Below the pieces are notes generated by a model. It ran no database searches. It was not told the origin of the DNA and saw only the letters and a program-made list of their open reading frames with translations. From NCBI GenBank assembly GCA_039621445.1, contig CP154956.1, forward strand, positions 16,807,562 to 16,871,561: a DNA stretch of 64,000 nt. Direction: 5' to 3'. The translations under genes were made by a program, and so were the position numbers. This DNA is from Euglena gracilis. Taxonomy: Eukaryota > Euglenida > Euglenophyceae > Euglenales. Position 1 is the first letter of the stretch; each line of letters begins with the position of its first letter. Positions 9,905-20,900 of this stretch are shown here, in pieces.

Positions 9905-10820
9905 GGCTGCTGTGCTCTGGTGTGTTTGTGCGCGCGCGCGGGGTGCTTCTTCTTGCTTTTTGTTGCCGGAGCTGGCTGACTCCAATTTCTGCCCTTCGAC
10001 CAAAAGAGGAAAAAAATTCAATCCAACGAGTTCAGCAATTCCAATATGTGGACTAATCATTCCAGAGGCGGAAGAGCAATTCAGACGACAATAAAAATCG
10101 GTTTTAGAAAATCTGACTTCTATGAAAGATGCAACAACCTTTTGTCCAGCTGCCAAGCGGAGAAAAGAAGAACACCAGCGAAGGCAGCAGAAGCTGAAGA
10201 AGATCTCACGCCAGCAGGCGCCGAAGAAATCGACATGGAACCAAGCTGCCAAGATGAATCGCAAGGAATTTCAAGGAAGAAACCAGTAGTGCAGAAGAGT
10301 GGAGGAGCAGCAGGCGCTGGAGCCCATGACGGGTCAGGTGCAGGATCATTCGGGCTCCGCGCTGCGAGCTGCTCTCCTTGCTGACTGTTCTGTTCTGGTG
10401 TGTTTGTGTATGCGCGTGGGGTGCTTCTGCTTTTTGTTGCCGGAGTTTGATGATTCCTAATTCTGTCCTTCGATCTCAAGGAGAAAGAATTTCAACTCAA
10501 CGAGTTCAGCAACGCTCAACCACGGCGACTAATCAATTCAGAAGCGGAAGAGCAATTCAGACGATAAGGAAAAGCGGAGGAAGAAAATTTTTATTTCTAT
10601 TAAAAATGCAGCATACCTGGTGTCCAGCTGACAAGCGGAGCAAAAAAGAACCCCGGCGAAGGCAGCAGAAGCTGGAGATGATGGAGTACCAGGAGGCGCC
10701 GAAGCAACCGACAGGGTTCCAAGCTGTCAAGGTGAATCACAAGGAATTTCAAGGAAGAAACCAGAAATGCCAAGCGCTGAGACCATGACGGGACAGGAGC
10801 AGATCGCCGAACCGCGGCCG
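9905..10820 (+). repeat. Diverged tandem repeat, ~480-bp unit
   Basis: Two units, starting ~9905 and ~10383, share in order TTCTGGTGTGTTTGTG, GGGGTGCTTCT, TTTTTGTTGCCGGAG, CGGAAGAGCAATTCAGACGA, GTCCAGCTG..AAGCGGAG, GGCGAAGGCAGCAGAAGCTG and AATTTCAAGGAAGAAACCAG. A weaker third start (TTTCAACTCCAACAGTTCAACG) is near 10850. Units are ~80 percent alike by eye. They lie just upstream of the DIRS-like RT and may be its terminal or untranslated repeats. Confidence 0.7.
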
Positions 10821-11244
10821 TCGCAACCCTCCACCCTTCAATTTTGAAGAAAAATTTCAACTCCAACAGTTCAACGACAGCCATGGGCACTGGACAATGC
10901 TGGCCAGAATTTCGAGGAGACAAAGAAACCGGCAGTCCACAGCCCAAATGGAAGGAAATGGGGAGACAGGTCTGGCAGACTACCCCCCCCCTTTCACTTC
11001 CCCCACCCCCACCCAGGAGCAATATTCCAAGGAAAAATGGACTGCATCAAGGGCATGGAGACCATTTTCAACAAGGCTACGGCAGCCATCATCAAAAAGG
11101 GCATGGCGCACACCTTCAAGGCTATCGAAGCCAGAAGCTCATGCTGCAAAACTGCCACTGTGGAAAGGTATGCCCAGCTCTCTGAAAAATAAACCCCTCA
11201 GGAGCTGCCAATCAATGTATCAAGCAGCCACCCCCTCAAAGACA
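10821..11244. other. Unassigned sequence before the DIRS-like fragment
   Basis: Contains a pyrimidine tract ACCCCCCCCTTTCACTTCCC near 10983 and no recognised protein. Probably untranslated or decayed coding sequence of the neighbouring retroelement. Confidence 0.4.
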
Positions 11245-11415
11245 GAAGGCAAGTAGAGGCCATTGCATTCAAAATCAAGAGGCCAATGGAGGCCAGGGGA
11301 AGCATCAAGATCTCAAGACCAGTGGAGGCCATTGCAATCAAAATCAGGAGGCCAATGGAAGCGAGTGTGTGATTCAAAATTTGAAGGCCAGTGGAGGCCA
11401 CTGCATTCAAGATCA
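11245..11415 (+). repeat. Minisatellite, ~34-bp unit
   Basis: Degenerate units built on GGCCAGTGGAGGCCATTGCA followed by TTCAAAATCA. About five units are visible. Confidence 0.75.
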
Positions 11416-11770
11416 CCACATCAGCCCTTGGGGGGACGCCCAAGTTTGGCTACAATATGGCCCCTCCAGAAGGTAATCAGCCAACACCCCCCAGCCTTAT
11501 ATGTGCCTCCCCACTGCAGACACAGACCTTCCCAAAACATTCAAAAAAAACAAGGGGATCGCCTGTCTTTGAGCACCCCTATGGCAGTGCCAGAAGTGGC
11601 CCCAGTGATGGGGAAGCCGGAGAGGACCCCAGTGACTGGGGAGCCAGGTGGAAGGACCCCAGTGATGGGGCCTGTGGAATCCCCAGACACATTACACCCA
11701 GGGGTCCCCTTTACAGAGTCCTGCAGGCCAGCATTCCCCATTGGGTCAAGGAAGGAGCCAGCAGAGAGGT

Positions 11771-12640
11771 ATTGAACCTGATAATGGAGGGGGTTATGGC
11801 AGATCTCCTCCCCTCAGATGTTCTTAAAAGCCCCCTTCAAAACCCCCCAAGAAATAATGACTGCCCAGAAAATTCTGAGTTAATACGAATGTGCACGGGC
11901 AACCAGGCAAATCCCCCCAGAGGAGGCAGAACATTTTGTCCCTTATTTCATCATTGCCAAAAAAAAGAAGGGGAAAAGATAAAGGAAAGACTGATTTCAG
12001 ATTTTCGACAGTTAAATCTCCATTTTCACCCCCCAGAAGTTCAGATTGGAACACGTGGGTAAAATCTTCCCACACATAAGAAAATGTTGGTTCTGTGGAA
12101 AATGAATATGGAAGATGTTTTTTTTTCACTTAAAGCTTCACAGCAGCCTGGAAAAACATGTTTGCATGCAAGTGGGGGGTAAACTTGGTTTCAAGCTTCA
12201 TGCTTTGGTATAAGCGGCCGGCCACAAAAATTTACGACTCTCATGAGAGTTTGTGAAAGTAAATGGAGAAAGGAAGGAAAGGTACTTTTAATCTACCTGG
12301 ACGACATTTTGCTGTTAGCTCTCAGCAAAAAGACAGTATCCCAACATTTGGCAGAAATGAAAAAGGACCTTTTACTGGCAGATTTCAGATTAAATCTCCC
12401 CAAATCCTGTCTGGAACCCCCACAGGAAATAAAGCAGTTGGGCCAGTGGCTCAATTTGAGAAAAGGGCAACTGGAAATACCCCAGGAAAAACTAAAACCC
12501 TTGAGAAAGGAGCTAGGCAAAGTGCTCACAGCACAAGAAATGAGCTGTTGGAGGCTTTTGGCCCTCCACAGGGCGGTTTATCTAGCCAGGACACAGCGAA
12601 AAACCAGTTTCGTGGGAGAAAAAAATTCATTTTAATGCAA
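11771..12640 (+). pseudogene. DIRS-like retroelement reverse transcriptase, decayed
   Basis: Fragments of one RT domain in several frames. RLISDFRQLN (11988) is the motif before the first catalytic strand; MNMEDVFFSLKA (near 12100) matches the motif A region; FGISGRPQKFTTLM (12204) matches motif B of the FGLS.AP..FT type; YLDDIL (12294) is motif C with two Asp. Downstream, KSCLEPPQEIKQLGQWL and LEIPQEKL match the K(S)xLEPxQxIxFLG and PxxKL signature typical of DIRS/Ngaro reverse transcriptases. Frameshifts and stops break the domain, so it is a relic. No tyrosine recombinase was recognised within 2 kb. Confidence 0.75.
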
Positions 12641-13757
12641 AGGAAAGGGTGGCAATTCCCAAGATGGGAGGAAATTTTGAATTTGACACACACCTCCCTC
12701 ATAAGCCCCTGAAGAGTATGTGAAAAGGACAGCCCACATGGTTGGGCACAAAAATAACTTGTTATGGTCTTTGGATGGTAAAAGACCTTTGACCTCAGAC
12801 AAGGTGAATTCCCTCACTAAACAAGTGTTGCAAGAGGGGGTGGGGACACCACCCACTGGAAACCCCACAGCAGCAGAGGGGCTGGAATTTTTTGGTGGAA
12901 GAATGCTGTTTGCAAGTGGAAGAAGTCCAGCAACTGGGTCAGTGGAAACATTTTGGAGCCTTTCATGCCCCTTATTTGAGGCTGGAAGTCGTATCGAAAA
13001 TTCAAAAAATTATGGCCCAAAGGGGGTGCACAGTACCTCGCCATCTCGCAGTGCGGAGCCTGAATGCTCTGGGACTCCCACGACACAGGAAGGGGGAGGA
13101 AGGGATCAAGAGGGCGAAGCACAAGAAGATGGTCAGCCCAACCTCCCCACCCAAAAAAAAATTGCAGAATAATAAAGACATCCCAGCCAGAAAGGGGATC
13201 CCCGACCAAGCGGCCCCAACCACCCACCCAGAAACAAACCAGAAAGAGACAGCCATCCCCACCTCCGGGAGGGGCACCAAACGACCATGTGACCCGGGGG
13301 GGGGGGGGCACGATTGTTCAGCTTCGCCAAGGTGTCAGAGGAGGCCTCATCATCGGCAACTCCGGCCACAAAGGCACCGTGACAAAATGACAGCCGTCTG
13401 GACGATTTTTTCGGCTGCAAACCACCAAAAACTTTTTTTTGAAACTTTTTTGACACCTACCATCATCAAAAATGCAATTTTTGGCCACGTTTGCCAAAAA
13501 AGCCAATTTGCGGGGGTTTCGGGGTCATTTTGGGGGGGGTCGGATTTTCACCAACAATTCCAGGATCTGTAACCCCCTCCCCCACCAACCAAACCTGGAT
13601 CCATTAAACCCCGAAGGTTTATAAGTGGGTGTGGCCGGTTCGAGGCCGGCCACTACCCCAAGCGAACGCGGGCGGACCACCTGGCGGTAATCAGGCGACA
13701 GCCCAGGGTCGAGACGGGAGAAGGCCCTGCAGGCGGCATGCCTTATTATCGCCACCG
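12641..13757 (+). other. Decayed downstream part of the DIRS-like element and unassigned DNA
   Basis: Frames read KNNLLWSLDGKRPLTSDK and nearby Leu/Trp-rich pieces that may be the RNase H region, but I cannot assign motifs. From ~13150 A-rich, then G-run-rich sequence follows (GGGGGGGGGG near 13297). Confidence 0.3.
13630..13660 (+). other. T-arm-like hairpin upstream of the tRNA-like sequence
   Basis: GGCCGGTTCGAGGCCGGCC makes a 6-bp stem closing a TTCGAGG loop and holds GGTTCGAGGCC, one mismatch class away from a polymerase III B box. It may be a second tRNA-derived unit. Confidence 0.3.
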
Positions 13758-13822
13758 GTACCCGAGTGGATCTGGCACTCGGTTGTGGTCCCAATGATCC
13801 CGGTTCGAGTCCCGGCAGGTAC
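13758..13822 (+). ncRNA. tRNA-derived sequence (tRNA pseudogene or SINE head)
   Basis: A perfect B box, GGTTCGAGTCC (13802-13812), closes a T-arm-like structure. Flanks GTACCCG (13758) and CAGGTAC (13816) can pair with one mismatch as an acceptor stem. CCCGAGTGG resembles an A box. At 65 nt the D and anticodon arms do not fold well: the best anticodon loop reads TTGTGGT, a His-like GTG, over a weak stem. So it is not a functional tRNA; a SINE head or pseudogene is more likely. Spurious proteins across it of the GLEPGS type are a known by-product of such sequences. Confidence 0.45.
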
Positions 13823-14045
13823 TCCCACGGGGGCAAAAGGAAAGGCCCGACCGGAGAGAAAGAGAATTCGATCCTACGCCCCAGGCAACAACCCTGGAAA
13901 CGTGGTTCACAGCACTGCACCAATTCTCAAGTGATCATAACAACTGTTGAACTAAATCTCCACTGTGGACTTGTTCACCACGGCTTGAGTGCCAACTTCC
14001 TGGTGTAGATGCTGTTCACAACTAGGGAGTCGGTTAACCATGCCG

Positions 14046-14820
14046 TCAGCAAGAGCCTAGGTATTTCTTTCCAATTTTGACGGAATGTTGAATAGTTCCT
14101 TTTTTCCGGTGTCGAAGGGCATTACGGTGTTCTCCTTCCTCTTTTTCTGGATCGTGCTGTACGTCTCTACCAGATATTGCCATGCCTGCAGACTCGTTCT
14201 GGGGTCCGGTGCGGTTCACCCAGGAATATCCCCAGACCCGGAAGACATTCAGCAGCGCCTGTGAGATAGCACGGAGAAAGGTGTCCTTCTTCTTCTTGAA
14301 CCCCCCCCTGCTGCTCCAGGAGGTTGTTCTCTGGGGCTCGCGGGGATCAGCGACAACTTCGCATGCGAGGAGGCGGCGGACTTCTATCTTGTGCTCTCCT
14401 TTCCTGGCCCTGTTCCAAGGCTTCGCCAGCTCACGGGGAAGCTCAACCTCAGCCTCGTCCCAGTCGAACTTCAGCTCCTCGTCATCCAAGTCCACCTCCA
14501 TCACCGGTGACCCTGTCCCCGGTGGTGGGGCCACTTCCACTGCAGCGGCTATGGCAAGCGCCGCGTCTGCCAGGTCCTGGGGCGTCTCCAATGGGCGGGA
14601 GGTCCACGTTCAAGATCAAGGCGAGACTGAAGAGCCAAACGTCCCAATAAGGAACGATGGTGGGCTCACACAAGGGCGACCCCGGACAGCCGGTACAACA
14701 CATGGCTTGCCTTCGCAGTGCTTCAATTTGTTCCCTGAAATCCTTGCCCTGCAATCAGAATCGCCACAAGGTTCTCCTTGCTCAAAGATCGAAGTTGCTG
14801 AGCTCCTTGGACGTTGAACA
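14046..14820 (-). CDS. Hypothetical protein or retroelement Gag-like fragment
   Basis: On the minus strand a 181-codon frame (14591..14046) starts METPQDLADAALAIAAAVE and has an acidic stretch (VDLDDEELKFDWDEAE) followed by basic and Trp-containing segments. Upstream (14820..14600), frames one base apart read LRSLSKENLVAILI and GKDFREQIEALRRQ, which together look like a helical Gag-type segment, then CCTGCPGSPLC. The composition is protein-like and unlike the flanks, but I recognise no family. It could be host exons or a broken retroelement ORF. Confidence 0.3.
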
Positions 14821-16053
14821 TGAAGGATTGTAAAGGGGTCCCAACCAAAAAATTGACCAAAATTTGCCGTAGTGGGGCCGAAAATCACTGAAGTACCACT
14901 TTTTTGGTTTTCAGTCGAATTAACCTGGGGAAAAGATTATTATGGTTCGGCTTGAAGGCCTGAACTCAATTTATTTTTCCTTGCAGGGCCGATTCGTTGA
15001 GATTTTCAAGTCCGGCCGACCCATTTTCCACAGTAGGATTTGCCATTTTTCTCTAATTAACCTAAGAAAGTCACCGCTGGAACACACCAACTTCAAACCC
15101 AATCTCACACACAGGGTTATTTACCAGAACAATGCACTCGTACAAGACTACAAAAAGTATCAATTGATTGTGCATGCAAGAACCAGATTTTGATGAAATT
15201 TTGGATTTCAAGGTTCAGCTGGAAAATCTCAAGAACAAAAAAGAAAAGTTTGGCTATTTTGACTTCGAAGCCCGGCGGCCGCCTCAAAAAATCAGCCGAG
15301 GCCGAAGGATCTGCAAAAAACTTCGAACCAAGGTCGGGGTTTCATGGAGGTCCTACTCGGATCCTCCGGCCAGAGCGAGGCACGCCAGGCAGCTGAAGCA
15401 CAATACGGACAAAGAAGAAAGATAAGAAAGAATGTTGAAGCTGAAGTAAAAACAAAGACATTGCCCAAGCTGAGCGGTTTTGAAGCTGAGCGCGGTACAG
15501 AAGCTGCGGGCACATACAACACACGACAATGGTGTGCCAGCATACAACCCCCAACAACAGCCCTAAGGCTGCTAAAGAACCCGAAAAATTGTAGGCGTTC
15601 AGAAGTGTCGGGGGGGAGAATTTCAGTGCCACAATGCATTCTATCCTCAGATTTTCCAGAAAGGTTTTTCTTGCCAAACTTAATTGTCGTATCACCATAG
15701 ATTTTTCGGAAAAGTGAATTCCCAGAAGATTTTCATGGGTTTCCACAGGATTTTAAGGCCCGGGAAGATTTTTCACAACCAACTTGGCCAACTTCAGCGC
15801 GAATTACGATTTTCTGGAATTTTCTCAAGACTCCCCACAGTTTTTGTCAACGACATGCATTTTCAGCAATGTTTATTGTGGGGGGCAGGGATCCATTTAC
15901 AAAGTGGCACGTATTTTCCCCCACAAAGAAACCCAGGCGTTGTCTCGCCAAAGGATCTTTCAGTTTTCAAGTGAAAAAAGCGACTTTTTCCTTTCCACGT
16001 CACATAAATTTCCTGTGACTTTGGCAGATTTTCAGCCAAAACGGTCGGAGATG
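14821..16053. other. Repeat-bearing DNA without a recognised gene
   Basis: Holds one copy of a dispersed ~260-bp repeat (15080-15340). The rest shows no coding signal I trust. The last 60 bp (TTTTCAGCC..GTCGGAGATGGGTG) are the left target of the LTR element. Confidence 0.5.
15080..15340 (+). repeat. Dispersed repeat, copy 1
   Basis: About 260 bp, ~90 percent identical to 20540-20800. Shared landmarks are ACACACAGGGTT, GACTACAAAAAGTATCAATT, TGTGCATGCAAGAACCA and CGGCGGCCGCCTCAAAAAA. No protein recognised. Confidence 0.85.
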
Positions 16054-16057
16054 GGTG
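16054..16057. repeat. Target-site duplication GGTG, left
   Basis: The four bases before the LTR at 16058 equal those after the other LTR (17910-17913). Confidence 0.75.
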
Positions 16058-16372
16058 TGTAGGGATTTTGGGCCTCACCACTCCCACAACCCCCTGGCGG
16101 CTGGCCCTTGGCGCCTGCAGGCCCTTCCACTGGCTGGGATCCATCAATTCACCCAGGGGGCCTGGCACCCACCTGGGACTTTCCTTGGAACTTTTCATTG
16201 TAATCCCACTTCCCAATTCCCAGCGCTGGCACAAATCAATAAACTTCCCAGAACTGAACAACCAAAGTCAAACTGAACATGCTGCTTGCCACTGTAAACA
16301 CAAACACATATAGAATTTTGTGTAATTCCTACTTCCTCTGCTGGAATCTTAATCTCTTTCCCAGCGACCACA
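16058..16372 (-). repeat. LTR, 3' copy on the minus strand
   Basis: 315 bp, plus-strand ends TGTAGGGATT and GCGACCACA. Nearly identical to 17595-17909 (visible changes include CTACTT versus CTAATT and GACCACA versus CCCCACA-type ends). Confidence 0.85.
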
Positions 16373-16383
16373 CTCCCCTCCTT
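16373..16383 (-). promoter_or_regulatory. Polypurine tract
   Basis: Minus strand AAGGAGGGGAG, directly adjacent to the LTR start TGTGG. It would prime plus-strand DNA synthesis in the LTR cycle. Confidence 0.75.
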
Positions 16384-16646
16384 AAAAAGCTGCCCCGGGC
16401 AGCTAAACCTGCCTTCGGCAAAAATGCGCTGGGAGTTTTTTTTCCCCGTTCACGTACCCAATCTTGAATCTTCCTTTCTGTCTGTCTGTTTTATTTTTTT
16501 TCTGTGGGGCGGGGCGGGGGTCGAAGGCCGACCCTTAGGGGCGTCGGTCTCCTACAGCAGCAGGGGGGAGCACCGCACCGCACCGCCTTGGGCCGTTCTG
16601 GCAGGGGGTTCCCCCCCAGAACAGCCCAATGATACCCCTTGGGCCG

Positions 16647-17567
16647 TCATCTCTGGACTTTTTTTTCTCTTCTCGTTTTCCCCCTCTTTTTTGCCATTTT
16701 TTGCCCGTCTAGAGATGGGGGTCCAGGGGCTGGTGGGGGTCCTGGGGAGGGGGCTCGCAGGTGCAGCGGCAGGGGGTTACCGCGGGGAGGGCTTCGGCCA
16801 CAGGCCTGGGAGGGGGGCCCAGCCCACGCCCTCCCGGCGGGCTTCGGCCACAACGCCTGAGGGCTTCGGCCCAGGCATACGGGAGGGGGACCCAGCCCAC
16901 ACCATCCCGGCGGGCTTCGGCCACAGCTGGTGAGGGCTTCGGCCCAGGGCATGCGGGAGGGGGACCCAGCCCACACCATCCCAGGCAGGGCTTCGGCCTC
17001 AGCCCTCGGGGCCTCGTTCGCCTTCTGTCGGCACTCCTTCCTTCTCCTTCCTTTTGACTTCTCCGGCGAGCCTCCGCACTCGCCATGCCCCACTGGGGCC
17101 CAATGCCAACTTCCGTCATCACCATCTCCCGAATGTCCATCTCGACCATCTCCATGTCTGGAATGTCCATCTCCATGTCTGGAATGTCCACCTCGCCCAT
17201 CCGCATGTCTGGAATGTCCATCTCTGGCATTTCCATCCTTGGCATTCCCGTCTCTGGCATTTCCATCCTTGGCATTCGCATCTCTGGCATTTCCATCCTT
17301 GGCATTCCTGTCTCTGACATGTCCTTCCACAGCATCCACCAGCCTGGCATCAGAGGCCACCCTGCCATGGGCCCTGAGCCTGCCAGCAGCAGCTGCTGCT
17401 GCACGACTGGCACACCACGAACAGCCACACTCTGCATCAAAACTTGAATAATACTCCATCAGGTTGATGTTCACTCCTTCAGTCCACGCCTTCTTGATGA
17501 TCTCCTGCAGGCACACGCCATGCCTGATCCCGGCATGGCGGACAGCCTCCACGTGGCTGGTAGGCAT
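16647..17567 (-). CDS. Hypothetical ORF of the LTR element
   Basis: About 306 codons starting MPTSHVEAVRHAGIRHGV just inside the 5' LTR. The first ~60 residues look globular (EIIKKAWTEGVNINLMEYY, then CGCSWC). The middle translates a 15/30-bp minisatellite (RDGNAKDGNA-type repeats), and the end a ~70-bp GC minisatellite (repeated GLGPPP). Another minus frame over the same minisatellite reads MPRMEMPEM repeats. It sits where Gag would be, but no Gag domain is recognised. Tandem repeats make the reading frame uncertain. Confidence 0.35.
   Translation of the reverse strand: MPTSHVEAVRHAGIRHGVCLQEIIKKAWTEGVNINLMEYYSSFDAECGCSWCASRAAAAAAGRLRAHGRVASDARLVDAVEGHVRDRNAKDGNARDANAKDGNARDGNAKDGNARDGHSRHADGRGGHSRHGDGHSRHGDGRDGHSGDGDDGSWHWAPVGHGECGGSPEKSKGRRRKECRQKANEAPRAEAEALPGMVWAGSPSRMPWAEALTSCGRSPPGWCGLGPPPVCLGRSPQALWPKPAGRAWAGPPSQACGRSPPRGNPLPLHLRAPSPGPPPAPGPPSLDGQKMAKKRGKTRREKKVQR
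16785..17010. repeat. GC-rich minisatellite in the LTR element, ~70-bp unit
   Basis: Three to four units sharing GGGCTTCGGCC and GGGGGACCCAGCCCACACC. Confidence 0.85.
17110..17330. repeat. Minisatellite in the LTR element, 15/30-bp unit
   Basis: Units alternate ATCTCTGGCATTTCCATCC and TTGGCATTC; earlier units are ATGTCTGGAATGTCC. About twelve short units. Confidence 0.9.
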
Positions 17568-17594
17568 GTTGTTTGACTGGCAGTGTTCAGTTTG

Positions 17595-17909
17595 TGTAGG
17601 GAGTGTGGGCCTCACCACTCCCACAACCCCCTGGCGGCTGGCCCTTGGCGCCTGCAGGCCCTGCCACTGGCTGGGATCCATCAATTCACCCAGGGGGCCT
17701 GGCACCCACCTGGGACTTTCCTTGGAACTTTTCATTGTAATCCCACTTCCCAATTCCCAGCGCTGGCACAAATCAATAGATTTCCCAGAACTGAACAACC
17801 AAAGTGAAACTGAACATGCTGCTTGCCACTGTAAACACAAACACAGACAGAATTTTGTGTAATTCCTAATTCCTCTGCTGGAATCTTAATCTCTTTCCCA
17901 GCGCCCACA
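17595..17909 (-). repeat. LTR, 5' copy on the minus strand
   Basis: 315 bp, the partner of 16058-16372. It is followed on the plus strand by the GGTG duplication at 17910-17913. Confidence 0.85.
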
Positions 17910-20900
17910 GGTGATATCCTCCGTACCGGACAACTTTCCCTTGTTCCACATATTTTTGCTGTGGTTGTCACAGTTTTTCAGCCAATCTTGTCGGAGATGG
18001 GTGGAATCCTCCGTATGTAAATTTTTCCCTTTTGTCCCCCCAGGCTGGGAGCGGGCACGGATCAGCATTTTCGGCTGGTGGAGGAGAAACGTAAATTGCC
18101 CCCCGTACACAAGTTTTAGCCCCCCCTGTGGAAATGGAGATGGAAGGGGGAAACAAAGATCCTTGGGAGGAATGTGCAAAGGTGATAGTGCACGAAATAA
18201 TTCAGTTTGGGGTGCTTGTCGAAGAATGTTTTCAATTTCCCTGGGCAAAGTTGTAAAAAACTTCAGATCCACCAGATCCAAAAATGGAAACCGCTTTTTG
18301 TCAAAGTGATCAAAATTCAGCGGGATTCAAGCCCAATTAATCTTTGGACAACAGCGCCAAAAAGGCAAGAACTTTTTGACGAGAAATTACAAGCTTTGGG
18401 TTTGGAAAACTCACAACAAACGCCGTTTCAAGCAGTTTTGCTAAAAATTCAAGGATTTGTAGAAATTTCTACTTTGGTTGTTTGGATTGAGCGAAGGTTT
18501 TCTCATTTGGAGGGTCACAGAATTTTCAAACGGACACACTCCCAGTTTATTGCGGAATTGGGTCAACGTGGACAGTTTTTTCCCCTGCCTAGATCACTGG
18601 CCGCAAATTTTGTTTTCACACCCCTGTAAGGGAGACCCCCAACCCCGGCGTCGCTGTGGTGGCGGCGTCTGGGGGCCCACTCCCCCGCACCGCTGTTGTG
18701 GCGGTGCAGGGGCGCCGAGGAGCACCCAGTGCAACGACGAGCACCACCCAGGAGCTATGGGTTGGGACCAAGCTATGGGTTGGCAGCACGGTTGGGACCT
18801 GAAATTACAAGAAGGCCTGGGTTGGGACGAAGAGAGGTGAGCGGGTTGGTTTTTGTAAATTTTCCTTTTCTTCCCCCGGTTGCTCCCTCCCTGGGCAACC
18901 TAGTCCCAGTGGTAGGGGGAGCAACAGTTTTTACCCCCATCACTCCGTTTTTTGTTTTCCCCGGAATGGTGGAATTTCCTTCCGTGAGTTTGGAATTAAC
19001 AGCCTCACAAACAATACCCCGTTTGTTTGCCCCCCCCAGGTGAGCGTGTTGGACTTTCCCGTTGAGACACATAAAAAAGTTCCATCCGTGATGGCCCTGG
19101 TGCAAAATTCGCTCACAGGGATGGGGGCCTGGGTTGGGATGATGGGGGATGGCAACGTTTTTGGTTGCCGGATTCATTTTTTGTTGGTATCCCGTTTTGG
19201 GACATGGTGGAAAATGAGGCATAAATCAACAGATTTTCAGGTCGCATGCCTGAATTTTCTTTTCGTTGGCAGACTTTTACACCAAAACTGTCCAGACTTT
19301 CAACAAAGTTTTTTGGGGGGAAGATTGGAAACATTTTGAGACAGAACTTTTGACGATTCAGAATTTTGTCAAATACCATACGGGAATCTGTCATGTGCTA
19401 AGACGGGAATGTCCCAAGATTTTTCACAAAAAAGGGATGAACGAAAGCCACAAGGAGATACATCCTGTGTCGCAAGAGTATGTTTTCAGGGCTTTGGAAG
19501 TTCTGCAGCAGCAGAAGAGCCCTGCCATGGCAATTTCATCTGTACAATCTGTTGAAGAAGATTGCAATCATTCCAAGAGTGGAAGTTGCTGTGAAAGCTG
19601 CTGAAGAAGAAGACAATCAACCTGAAGACAAGATGAAACAAAAAGAGACATCCAAGGAAAGACGAATCAGAAGATCACACTCTAAGAATAGGAATAAGGA
19701 GGAGCCGCTGAAGCCATTTTTTTTTCCCTGTGTGCTGAACCATGTGTGTTTGCTGCGATTTCATTGCAATTCAAGTGTAAGCATTTTCCTGGTTTTGTTT
19801 GTGATTGCCCAGCCACCGTTTGTAGAGATTTGCCCTGCAGGGCACTTTGCTTTTGGGATTTCCCCTTTTGATTTGCCCAGATTTCCCTTAACAGGGCAGG
19901 CACCAAAGAGATGGATGTCATTGCCCAGTTGGGGAAGGGTCAGGGCACAAAGGGGGGGGGGGTACTCTGTTCTGCCTGCACAGGCACAGAAGTACGGCAG
20001 GGAACATAACTGACCATTGGATAAAGACATTTGGAGCTGAAGATTTTCCGCCTTGCCCAGATTTTTGCCCACAGTCCCGTTTTTTTTGCTGCCCATTTCT
20101 GGGCACAAAAATAAGGATCCCCTTTTATGCTTGCCCGAATTGCCTCCAGGGTACATTTTTTGTTGGCCCCCTCAGGGCCCAGGGATGACTGCCCAGGGGG
20201 GGGTGGGGTGACAATTCGGGCACATGGGGGGGGGGCAGATCAGGGCGAGGCTGGAATTTTGACTTGGCAAATTTGACCTGCGAATGCCAATTGACATTCC
20301 AAGGAATGTTCTGAACGAAGGGGGTGTAGGATTCGCCAAGTCTGCAATTCAAGATTGCAGGATTGCAAAGCCATTGAAGAATGCCAATTGTTCTGTAGGG
20401 AGAAAAATGCTTACACTGATTGCGTGGGTCTCTGATTGAACCTCAAAGAAGTCCTGCCTTTGTTTGTGCTGTGCTGCAAGTTTTGAAAAGTTCAATGCCA
20501 GAAAGGTCAAAAGTGAGACACTGGGTCCAAGCCTCGAACCCACCAACTTCAACTGCAATCTGACACACAGGGTTCTTTACCAACAAAATGCACTGGTAAA
20601 AGACTACAAAAAATATCAATTGATTGTGCATGCAAGAACCATATTTTGATGAAATTTTGGATTTCAAGGTTCAACTGGAAAAGCTCAAGAACAAAAAAAG
20701 AAAAGTTTGACTATTTTGACTTCGAAGCCTGGCGGCTGCCTCAAAAAAAAAACAGCGGAGGCCGAAGGATCCGCAAAAACTTCGACCCAAGGTCGGGGTT
20801 TCAGGATGACCTGTGCTCCTCGAATTGTGTTCCTTCTGCCAATAACCTTTGCAACAACTCCGCCATTGCTTCTCTCAGCAATCTTCCTCGAAGCCTTCAG

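Larger units (their letters stand above)
16058..17909 (-). mobile_element. Non-autonomous LTR retrotransposon, structurally complete
   Basis: Two direct repeats of exactly 315 bp (16058-16372 and 17595-17909) that differ at only a few sites. Each begins TGT and ends ACA in either reading, and GGTG flanks both outer ends. A purine run AAGGAGGGGAG stands directly before the minus-strand 3' LTR, which fixes the orientation as minus. The 1.2-kb interior has one ORF and two minisatellites but no pol domains, so movement would need a helper element. No standard TGG-starting primer site follows the 5' LTR. Near-identical LTRs imply a fairly recent insertion. Confidence 0.85.

Noticed and set aside
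13525-13923. Minus-strand protein with GLEPGSLGPQPSARS and GLEPATPTYKP
   Set aside because: This is the well-known false translation of tRNA T-arm sequence, explained by the tRNA-like element.
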